Part shown: positions 1-5,118 of the stretch, in pieces
How the letters are laid out: each line of letters opens with the position of its first letter
How positions within the stretch are numbered: the first letter of the stretch is position 1
Assembly (NCBI GenBank): GCA_015655225.1
Contig: JAATFK010000520.1
Span: 1 to 6,790, forward strand
Direction of reading: 5' to 3'
DNA: 6,790 nucleotides
Origin: Solirubrobacterales bacterium
Lineage (GTDB): Bacteria; Actinomycetota; Thermoleophilia; Solirubrobacterales; Solirubrobacteraceae
Made by a program: the position numbers and the translations under genes
Notes under the pieces: model-generated
Seen by the model: only the letters and a program-made list of their open reading frames with translations
Databases searched by the model: none
Told to the model about the DNA's origin: nothing

Positions 1-666
1 ATCGTCGTCGTGCAGTCGGAGCTGCTGCGGCTGCTCGACGCGCCCCAGCGCCGCTCGGTCTTCGCGCACGAGGCGGCGCACATCCTCGCCGACCACCAGC
101 TCTACAGCACGGCGCTCGCGAGCCTGCTGCGGCTGACGCAGGCGGCGAGACTGCCGCTGCCGCTCGCGCCGGTGCGGACCGCGCTGCTGGAGTGGAGCCG
201 CGCGACCGAGCTGAGCTGCGACCGCGCGTCCGCGCTCGTGACGCGCGACCCGCTCGCCGTCTGTCGCACGCTGATGTCGATCACCGCCGGGACGATGGTC
301 GAGCAGCTCGACCTCGACGCCTTCATGCGGCAGGGGATGGAGTACGCCGAGGAGGGCAAGGGACTCGAGCGGCTGACGCGCCTGCTGATGGACCTCGGGG
401 TGACGCATCCGCTGCCGGTGCGCCGCACGCGCGAGCTGATGACCTGGGTGCGCTCCGGCGACTACGACCGCATCGTCGGCGGCGACTATCCGCGCCGCGA
501 CGACGAGGCTGCCGGGGTTCGCACCGAGAGCGGCGAGGCGGTCTCGTTCTACGCCGACCGCTTCAAGGACGCGTTCCGCGACGCGGGCGAGTCGGTCGCC
601 TCCGCCGGCCAGCAGCTCGCCGGCTGGCTCAGACGCGACGCGATTGACGACGACGACGAGGCCTAG
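1..666 (+). CDS. M48-family zinc metallopeptidase, C-terminal part (5' end outside window)
   Basis: The reading frame is open from base 1 and ends with TAG at 664-666, so the gene enters from the left and the GTG at 10 is unlikely to be its start. The zinc-binding helix HEAAH is at 67-81, preceded by a stretch (IVVVQSELLRLLD...) like the strand and helix that precede HExxH in M48 enzymes. The likely third zinc ligand is the Glu at 208-210, in the segment ATELSCDRAS, which matches the ExxxD pattern of the family. The 29 residues or so between the two are only moderately hydrophobic, so a membrane hairpin of the HtpX type is not evident. The tail is acidic (DDDDE). M48 enzymes cleave proteins or peptides, often in membrane or envelope quality control. 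The substrate, cellular location and N-terminal part cannot be judged here. The family call is fairly secure; it has no obvious functional link to the next gene. Confidence 0.82.
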   Translation: MVVVQSELLRLLDAPQRRSVFAHEAAHILADHQLYSTALASLLRLTQAARLPLPLAPVRTALLEWSRATELSCDRASALVTRDPLAVCRTLMSITAGTMVEQLDLDAFMRQGMEYAEEGKGLERLTRLLMDLGVTHPLPVRRTRELMTWVRSGDYDRIVGGDYPRRDDEAAGVRTESGEAVSFYADRFKDAFRDAGESVASAGQQLAGWLRRDAIDDDDEA

Positions 667-699
667 CGGACCGAGCGATCCCCGCTCGCGCCCGGCCCG

Positions 700-712
700 T
701 AGGATCTCGCCG
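700..712 (+). promoter_or_regulatory. Start-proximal element of the epimerase gene: leaderless -10 box or ribosome binding site
   Basis: TAGGAT at 700-705 ends seven bases before the ATG at 713. It can be read as an AGGA ribosome binding site (701-704, spacing 8) or as a TANNNT-type -10 box that would start transcription at the ATG. No convincing -35 box lies 17 bases upstream. Either reading favours the ATG at 713 as the start. The gap between the two plus-strand genes is only 46 bases (667-712), so read-through from the peptidase gene is also possible. Confidence 0.4.
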
Positions 713-1765
713 ATGAACGACCTCGACCTCGCGACGATGGCGGACGAGACCGTCGAGCTGGCCGCCGGCGAGCTGGAGGCGACGCTCTCGATCGCCGGCC
801 CGACGTTCGCGATCACGTCGCTGCGCCACCGGGGCGTCGAGCTGCTGCTCGCGCCGGAGGAGCTGCCGCCCGCCTACCGCCTCCAGGGCGCGCTCGCCGG
901 GATCGCGCTGATGCATCCGTGGGCCGGCCGGCTGAGCGAGGACCGCTTCCGGGTCGGCGACGGGGACGTGGCGCTGCCGGCGGACGATCCCGTCGTCTCG
1001 CGCTCGCCCAGCAGCGGCGTGCCGCTGCACGGCCTGCGCACGCGCGGCGCCTGGTCGCTCGTGACCGAGTCCGCGAGCGAGAGCGGCGTCGCCGACGGCA
1101 CGCGCGCGACCGCGACGCTCGACTTCACGCGGCCCGCGCTGCTCGCGCTCTTCCCCTTCCCGCACGAGCTGACGATCGAGGTCGTGCTGCGGCCCGGGAC
1201 CCTCGACCTGACGGTCGAGCTGCGGCCGACCGGGGAGGTCGCGGTGCCGGTCTCGTTCGGCTGGCATCCGTACCTGCGCCTGCCCGGCACGCCGCGTGCC
1301 GAGTGGCAGGTCGCGTGGCCGGCCGCGACGCACCTGCTGGTGGACGACCGCACGCTGCCGACCGGCGCGCGCGAGGATCCTGCCGCCGCGACCCGCTTCG
1401 CGCTCGGCTCCCGCGCGCTGGACGACAGCTACGACGGGATCGCCGACGGCGCCGCGCTGGCGGTCTCCGACCGGGAGCGCGAGCTGCGCTGCGAGCTGCG
1501 CGAGGGCTTCCCGGCCGCGCAGCTGTTCGCGCCGCTCGACGCCGACGTGGTCTCGCTGGAGCCGATGACGGCGGTCCCGAACGCGCTCGTCTCGGGCGAG
1601 GGGCTGCACGTCGCCCACCCGGGCACGACGTTCACCGCTCGCGTGCTGCTGCGGGTCGGTGACGCTCCCGCCGACGAGCCGGTCCCGGCGGAGTCGGCGC
1701 GTCCCGAGGGCGGCGCGCTGCGGCGCGCGCTCAGCCGGCTCGGTCGCCGGCGGCGGCGGGACTGA
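713..1765 (+). CDS. Aldose 1-epimerase (mutarotase) family protein
   Basis: This 350-residue protein belongs to the galactose mutarotase-like beta-sandwich family, whose members interconvert alpha and beta anomers of free aldoses or of hexose phosphates, normally in the cytoplasm. Visible family landmarks, in order, are MHPWAGR at residues 67-73 (substrate-binding Arg73), LHG with His106, GWHPYLRL with His185 (expected general acid), and LEPMTAVPNAL with Glu283 (expected general base). All catalytic positions are present and the length is normal. The frame stays open upstream to an ATG at 644, but the added 23 residues (MTTTTRPSG...) resemble no mutarotase N-terminus, whereas ATG 713 follows AGGA or TAGGAT. 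The C-terminus ends in a very basic tail (LGRRRRRD) that lies in the 35-base overlap with the convergent phosphatase gene and may be a late extension. The exact sugar is unknown. The neighbouring sugar-type regulator and phosphatase are consistent with carbohydrate metabolism. Confidence 0.87.
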   Translation: MNDLDLATMADETVELAAGELEATLSIAGPTFAITSLRHRGVELLLAPEELPPAYRLQGALAGIALMHPWAGRLSEDRFRVGDGDVALPADDPVVSRSPSSGVPLHGLRTRGAWSLVTESASESGVADGTRATATLDFTRPALLALFPFPHELTIEVVLRPGTLDLTVELRPTGEVAVPVSFGWHPYLRLPGTPRAEWQVAWPAATHLLVDDRTLPTGAREDPAAATRFALGSRALDDSYDGIADGAALAVSDRERELRCELREGFPAAQLFAPLDADVVSLEPMTAVPNALVSGEGLHVAHPGTTFTARVLLRVGDAPADEPVPAESARPEGGALRRALSRLGRRRRRD

Positions 1766-1767
1766 GC
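1729..1767. terminator. Nested inverted repeats in the tail-to-tail gene overlap (possible bidirectional terminator)
   Basis: GCTCAG (1729-1734) pairs with CTGAGC (1762-1767). Inside it, GCCGGC (1734-1739) can pair with GCCGGC (1746-1751) around a six-base loop; the two stems share base 1734. The structure sits almost exactly on the 35-base overlap between the two converging genes, where a terminator for both would be expected. No U-tract follows on either strand, and short GC stems are common by chance in such DNA, so this is a weak call. Confidence 0.25.
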
Positions 1768-2402
1768 AGCTCCGCGACCGCCGCGGCGAGGTCGGGCCAG
1801 ACGCGGTCGGCGGCGGTCAGCTGCTCGGGCGCGTGCGTGGTGGCGATCGCCCAGACGGTCGCGCCGGCCGCTCTGCCGGCCTCGATCCCGGCCGGCGCGT
1901 CCTCCAGCACGACGCAGCGGGTGGGATCGACGCCCAGCCCGCTCGCGCCCTTCAGGTAGGGCTCGGGCGACGGCTTGCCGTGCTCGACGTGGTCGCTGTC
2001 CACCAGCACCCGCGGTCGCGGCAGGCCCGCGACCTCCAGCCGCGCCGGTGCCAGCCGCGCTCCGCACGAGGTGACGATCGCGAGCCGGCCGTCGGGCACG
2101 CCGCGCAGCAGCTCGAGCGCGCCGGGGAAGGCGGCGGCCGGCGCCTCGATGTCGAGCTGCTCGACCGTCGCCGTCTGGACGCGCAGCTCGTCGGGCGAGA
2201 TTCCGGGCAGCGCCCGCGCGATCACCTCGCGGCTCGGGACCCCGTGGCTGTTGGCGAGGACCCAGGCGGGGTCGACGCCGTTCGCGAGCGACCAGGTCGT
2301 CCAGGTCCGCTCGATCGAGTCGCCGGAGTCGACCAGCACGCCGTCGAGGTCGGAGAGGATCGCGGCGAAGCCGGCAAGGTGGGGCGCTGTCAAAGGGCTC
2401 AT
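1731..2402 (-). CDS. HAD-superfamily sugar phosphatase, YfbT/HxpA-like
   Basis: The 223-residue protein carries all four HAD motifs: DLDGVLVDS (nucleophile Asp18, acid/base Asp20), IVTSCG with Thr111/Ser112, the phosphate-contacting Lys143 in GKPSPEPY, and the magnesium site Glu167-Asp168 in VLEDAPAG. A helical cap (roughly residues 30-95) sits between motifs I and II, as in subfamily IA. The cap segment ERTWTTW...NSHGVPSREVI closely resembles my recollection of E. coli YfbT (HxpA), which dephosphorylates small sugar phosphates; a beta-phosphoglucomutase-like activity is the main alternative. The start ATG shares four bases (ATGA, 2399-2402) with the stop of the upstream transporter gene, implying translational coupling; no strong ribosome binding site is seen. 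It is the last gene of the repressor-transporter-phosphatase operon. The gene ends inside the convergent epimerase gene. The function class is secure; the substrate is not. Confidence 0.86.
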   Translation of the reverse strand: MSPLTAPHLAGFAAILSDLDGVLVDSGDSIERTWTTWSLANGVDPAWVLANSHGVPSREVIARALPGISPDELRVQTATVEQLDIEAPAAAFPGALELLRGVPDGRLAIVTSCGARLAPARLEVAGLPRPRVLVDSDHVEHGKPSPEPYLKGASGLGVDPTRCVVLEDAPAGIEAGRAAGATVWAIATTHAPEQLTAADRVWPDLAAAVAELLSPAAAGDRAG

Positions 2403-3598
2403 GAGGCCGCGACCACCCCGGTCGGATGCGCGACCTCGGATACCGCCGTCCGCAGCGCGCTGCCGGCGATGCGGCTGGCCGTGAGCGCGACGATCGCGAG
2501 CAGGACCGCGCAGAGCCCGAGCGCGTCCGGCAGGCTCGTCGCGCTGGCGAGGAAGCCGATCAGCGGCGGTCCCAGCAGCAGGCCGCCGTAGCCGACCGTC
2601 GAGACGGTCGCGAGCGCCGGCGCCGGCGCGATCCCGGGCAGTCGCCCGGCCGCGCTGAAGAGCAGCGGCACGCCGTTCGCGATCCCGAAGCCGAGGAGCG
2701 CCAGCGCCGGCAGTGCGACGACCGGCTGCCCGATCACGAGCAGCCCGCCGAGCACGACCGCCCCGACCGCGCTGCCGCCGCGCAGCAGCTGGGCGGCGCC
2801 GAGCGCCTTGTTGAGGGCGTCGCCGGTCAGCCGGCCGAGCGCCATCCCGGCCGCGAACGCCGCGTAGCCGGCGGCCGCGACGCTCGCGCTGAGCGCGAGG
2901 TTGTGGTGGAGGTAGAGCGCCGACCAGTCGATCATCGCGCCCTCCGCCAGCATCAACGCGACGGCGAGGCCGCCGAGCAGCAGCGCGCGACGGCTCGGCA
3001 GCACGAGCCCGTCGCTGCTCCCGCTCGTCGTCTGCGCCGTGACGGTGCCGAGCCACGGGCCGGCGGCGAGGCCGAGCGCCAGCAGCGCGAGCCCGATCGC
3101 GACCATCTGCAAGCGCGGGTCGACGCCGACCGCGTTGCCGACCGCCGCGAGCCCCGCGCCGCCAAGGCCGCCGAGGCTCCAGGCGGCGTGCAGCGACGAC
3201 ATGATCGGCCGCGCGTAGCGCCGCTCGATCGCGCCGCCGTGGGCGTTCATCGAGATGTCGAGCAGGCCGTTGGCGAGCCCCAGCAGCAGCAGCGCGAGCG
3301 CGAGCGTCAGCGGCGAGGGGGCGAGCAGCGGCAGCATCAGCAGGAGCGGCTCGACCAGCCCGCCGATCCGCACCATGCCGGAGCTGGAGCGGCGGTTCAG
3401 CAGCTGGCCCGCGATCGGCATCGCGATCAGCGCGCCCGCCGCCAGCGCCAGCAGGCAGACGCCGAGCGTCGAGGTCGAGACGTCGAGCCGCTGCTTCGCG
3501 AACGGGACGTGCGCCGCCCAGCTGCCGACGGCGGCGCCGTTGAGGAAGAAGAAGGCGCAGGTCGCCTGGCGCGGCGTGACGCGCGGCGCGTCGCTCAT
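2399..3598 (-). CDS. MFS transporter, YbjJ-like
   Basis: This 399-residue integral membrane protein has about twelve hydrophobic segments in two halves, split by a hydrophilic stretch near residues 186-204. The signature at residues 108-150 (GLANGLLDISMNAHGGAIERR...SSLHAAWSLGGLGGAG) and the segment AEGAMIDWSALYL near residues 218-230 are typical of the YbjJ branch of the major facilitator superfamily, known mainly from genomes and often placed beside sugar-type regulators and HAD phosphatases. Direction of transport and substrate are not established; sugar or sugar-derivative export is inferred from the neighbours. The start ATG (3598) overlaps the stop of the repressor gene by one base (TGATG), and its own stop overlaps the phosphatase start by four, so the three genes are almost certainly cotranscribed. 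The open frame continues upstream to 3703, but that extension (MGRRAARRRHL...) lies in another frame of the repressor gene and is not transporter-like. Confidence 0.88.
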   Translation of the reverse strand: MSDAPRVTPRQATCAFFFLNGAAVGSWAAHVPFAKQRLDVSTSTLGVCLLALAAGALIAMPIAGQLLNRRSSSGMVRIGGLVEPLLLMLPLLAPSPLTLALALLLLGLANGLLDISMNAHGGAIERRYARPIMSSLHAAWSLGGLGGAGLAAVGNAVGVDPRLQMVAIGLALLALGLAAGPWLGTVTAQTTSGSSDGLVLPSRRALLLGGLAVALMLAEGAMIDWSALYLHHNLALSASVAAAGYAAFAAGMALGRLTGDALNKALGAAQLLRGGSAVGAVVLGGLLVIGQPVVALPALALLGFGIANGVPLLFSAAGRLPGIAPAPALATVSTVGYGGLLLGPPLIGFLASATSLPDALGLCAVLLAIVALTASRIAGSALRTAVSEVAHPTGVVAAS

Positions 3599-4347
3599 CA
3601 GACCCGCACCACCGTGACGCCGGCGGCGGCGTAGGGGGCGGTCTGCTCCTCGGTCGCGTCCGTCACCAGGTAGGTGACGTCGGCGAGCGGCCCGACGACC
3701 CACGGGCTGGCGGTGCCGAGCTTGTCGGCGGTCGCGAGCATCACGACCTCGCCGGCGCAGGCGGCCATCGCCCGCTTGACCTCGGACTCCTCGCGGTCGT
3801 GCGTCGTCACGCCCAGCTCGGGATGCAGGCTGCAGACGCCGAGCACGCAGACGTCGGGGCGCACGCCGCGCAGCGCCGTGAGCGTCTCGCTGCCGACCGT
3901 CACCTGTGACTCCTTCAGCACGCGGCCGCCGAGCATCACGACCTCGGTCGCGGGGTGGGAGGACAGCTCGGCCGCGATCGGCGGCGCGTTCGTGAGGACC
4001 GTGCAGGCGCGCTCGGGCGGCAGCCGGCGGGCCAGCTCGAGCGTCGAGGTGCCGCCGTCGAGCACGATCACGTCGGCGCCCTCGAGGACCTTCAGGGCGG
4101 CGTCGGCGAGCGCGCCCTTCGCCTCCGGCGCGAGCGTGAGCCGGCGCTCGAAGACGGCCGGGGCGGCGGGCGCCGGCAGGGCGCCGCCGTGGACGCGCTG
4201 GAGGAGGCCCTGGCCGGACAGCTCGCGCAGGTCGCGCCGCACCGTGTCCTCCGAGACGCCGAGGTCCCGCACCAGCTGCGCGACGACCAGCTTGCCGTCG
4301 CGGGCGAGCAGGTGCAGGAGCGTCTGGCGGCGTTCGGCGGTCAACAT
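3598..4347 (-). CDS. DeoR/GlpR-family transcriptional repressor
   Basis: The 249-residue protein has the DeoR architecture. The N-terminal winged helix-turn-helix starts at ERRQTLLHLL, with recognition helix VSEDTVRRDLREL at about residues 31-43 and wing motif VHGGAL near 52-57. The C-terminal sugar-phosphate-sensing domain shows LDGGTSTLELA (about 96-106), VMLGGRV, the conserved DREESEVKRAM near 184 and ADKLG near 207. DeoR regulators usually repress neighbouring carbohydrate genes and release DNA when a phosphorylated sugar binds. The start MLTAERRQ at 4347 matches family N-termini. The frame is open to ATGs at 4377 and 4428, but the added residues (MQVIGVGRDF...) are not family-like. An AGCAGG lies directly against the chosen ATG, too close to be a good ribosome binding site, so the start is probable rather than certain. 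It heads the operon with the transporter and phosphatase genes and is divergent from the TetR gene; autoregulation is likely. Confidence 0.88.
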   Translation of the reverse strand: MLTAERRQTLLHLLARDGKLVVAQLVRDLGVSEDTVRRDLRELSGQGLLQRVHGGALPAPAAPAVFERRLTLAPEAKGALADAALKVLEGADVIVLDGGTSTLELARRLPPERACTVLTNAPPIAAELSSHPATEVVMLGGRVLKESQVTVGSETLTALRGVRPDVCVLGVCSLHPELGVTTHDREESEVKRAMAACAGEVVMLATADKLGTASPWVVGPLADVTYLVTDATEEQTAPYAAAGVTVVRV

Positions 4348-4350
4348 CCT

Positions 4351-4390
4351 GCTGCGTGTTTTAGCACGAAGCTGCATGAAAGCGCGTGAA
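4351..4390 (-). promoter_or_regulatory. Three direct repeats at exact 10-base spacing upstream of the DeoR gene: candidate operator
   Basis: Read on the minus strand, heptamers TTCACGC (4390-4384), TTCATGC (4380-4374) and TTCGTGC (4370-4364) recur at exactly 10 bases, one helical turn, with consensus TTC(A/G)(C/T)GC. The next 10-base unit (4360-4351) keeps only the CACGC core (ACACGC). The array ends four bases before the DeoR start at 4347, a natural place for self-repression. Several DeoR-family regulators are known to use repeated half-sites, so this is the best candidate binding site for the adjacent repressor. A smaller inverted pair, CGTG/CACG (4355-4358 and 4365-4368), lies within it. 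If translation began at 4377 or 4428 the repeats would be partly or wholly coding. Confidence 0.45.
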
Positions 4391-4422
4391 AAGGCTGGGA
4401 AGTCACGCCCAACACCTATGAC

Positions 4423-4459
4423 TTGCATATAAATTTATAGGCGGGTAACCTGAACGACA
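4423..4459 (+). promoter_or_regulatory. Candidate leaderless promoter of the TetR-fadA2-fabG4 operon
   Basis: TTGCAT (4423-4428, -35-like) and TAACCT (4446-4451, fitting the actinobacterial TANNNT -10 pattern) are separated by 17 bases. The -10 box ends seven bases before the ATG at 4459, so transcription would start at or next to the start codon. No Shine-Dalgarno sequence is visible before that ATG, as expected for a leaderless mRNA, a common form in actinobacteria. The start site itself is inferred. Confidence 0.5.
4428..4439. promoter_or_regulatory. 12-base perfect palindrome TATAAATTTATA in the divergent control region
   Basis: TATAAATTTATA is its own reverse complement and is the clearest AT-rich island in an otherwise GC-dominated window. 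It lies between the proposed -35 and -10 boxes of the TetR operon, a typical repressor position. It also offers TATAAA as a -10-like box on the minus strand for the DeoR operon. It could be an operator, a shared promoter core or both. Confidence 0.4.
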
Positions 4460-4468
4460 TGGTTCAGG
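4449..4468. promoter_or_regulatory. Inverted repeat CCTGAAC-N6-GTTCAGG spanning the TetR start codon: candidate TetR operator
   Basis: The perfect seven-base arms CCTGAAC (4449-4455) and GTTCAGG (4462-4468) flank a six-base spacer (4456-4461) containing the ATG of the TetR gene. The 20-base span suits a TetR dimer site. It overlaps the last three bases of the proposed -10 box and the proposed transcription start, so a bound repressor would block initiation. The right arm encodes codons 2-4 (Val-Gln-Asp), so the operator and the protein N-terminus share sequence. Confidence 0.5.
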
Positions 4469-5118
4469 ACGCCGGCCCCCGCCGCCTTCCACGCGCCGAG
4501 CGCGAGCTGCAGATCCTCGACGTCGCCCACGCGCTCTTCGCCGAGCGCGGCTTCGGCGTCGTCACGATGGAGGACGTCGCCGTCCAGGTCGGCGTCACGA
4601 AGCCCCTGCTCTACGCGTACTTCGGCAACAAGGAGCGGCTCTACCTCGCCTGCATGGAGCGCGCCGGCGACGCGCTGCTCGCCGCCGTCGGCCCCGCGCT
4701 CGCCGAGGCGGCCGGTCCCGCCGACGCCCTCGGCCTCGGCCTCCACGCCTTCTTCGCCTTCCTCGACGGCGACCGCGACGCCTGGCGCGTCCTCTTCGAC
4801 GAGACCCTGCCGGCCGGCGGCGAGATCGCCCGCCGCGTCGCCGACTACCGCGAGCGGCTCGTCACGCTCGTCGCCCAGTCGCAGCTGGCGCTCCTCCCCG
4901 AGGAGCACCGCGCGCGAGCGGCGACCGACACGGAGGCCCTGGCGCACGCGCTGCTGGGCGCCGCCGAGGCGCTCGGCCGCTGGTGGCTGCGGACTGGCGC
5001 GATCTCCGCGCAGGAGGCCGCCGAGCTGCTGATCGCGACCGTCGACCCGGGCCTGCGCGAGCGCGGTGCCCGCGCCGGTCGCCTGACATCCGACCCCCCG
5101 ACAGGAGCAACGTCGTGA
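4459..5118 (+). CDS. TetR/AcrR-family transcriptional regulator
   Basis: The 219-residue protein has a TetR N-terminal DNA-binding domain at about residues 15-61. Helix 1 is ELQILDVAHALFAERGFGVVTMEDVA, followed by the helix-turn-helix VQVGVTKPLLYAYFGNKERLY, where LLYAYFGNKE is the classic recognition-helix end. The rest (about 65-205) is a helical ligand-binding and dimer domain ending in WWLRTGAISAQEAAELL...VDPGL, a pattern frequent in actinobacterial regulators of lipid genes. The length is normal. No ribosome binding site precedes ATG 4459; a -10-like TAACCT sits seven bases upstream, suggesting a leaderless message. Its stop overlaps the start of the thiolase gene by four bases (GTGA, 5115-5118), so regulator and enzyme are coupled. 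It probably represses its own operon and responds to an acyl-CoA or fatty acid, inferred only from the adjacent genes. Confidence 0.9.
   Translation: MVQDAGPRRLPRAERELQILDVAHALFAERGFGVVTMEDVAVQVGVTKPLLYAYFGNKERLYLACMERAGDALLAAVGPALAEAAGPADALGLGLHAFFAFLDGDRDAWRVLFDETLPAGGEIARRVADYRERLVTLVAQSQLALLPEEHRARAATDTEALAHALLGAAEALGRWWLRTGAISAQEAAELLIATVDPGLRERGARAGRLTSDPPTGATS
5103..5107 (+). promoter_or_regulatory. Ribosome binding site that fixes the GTG start of the thiolase gene
   Basis: AGGAG at 5103-5107 lies inside the end of the TetR gene and is seven bases before the GTG at 5115. The thiolase frame is open far upstream (to 4983), so this site, plus the start of family similarity right after the GTG, decides the start. 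Confidence 0.75.

Noticed and set aside
10..12. GTG at 10 as the start of the peptidase gene
   Set aside because: The frame is open to base 1 and the residues before HEAAH already match the family interior; a protein starting here would lack most of the M48 N-terminal half.
644..712. An upstream ATG adding 23 residues to the epimerase
   Set aside because: The extension (MTTTTRPSG...) is not family-like, overlaps the end of the peptidase gene and has no ribosome binding site, while ATG 713 has AGGA eight bases upstream.
629..1618. A 329-codon minus-strand open frame opposite the epimerase gene
   Set aside because: Low-complexity Arg-rich translation; the plus strand holds an intact mutarotase with all catalytic residues.
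1735..1790. Other short GC-only hairpins, here and throughout the window
   Set aside because: At this base composition CCGG/GCCGGC-type dyads occur by chance very often; without a U-tract or an intergenic position they were not called.
2426..3634. A 402-codon plus-strand open frame opposite the MFS gene
   Set aside because: The product is almost entirely Arg, Glu, Gln, Ala and Gly, without a fold signature, whereas the minus strand encodes a clear 12-helix transporter.
4348..4428. Upstream ATGs (4377 and 4428) for the DeoR gene
   Set aside because: Neither has a ribosome binding site, and the added residues are unlike DeoR N-termini, which begin close to the ERRQ motif. Not fully excluded, because the start at 4347 also lacks a well-spaced site.
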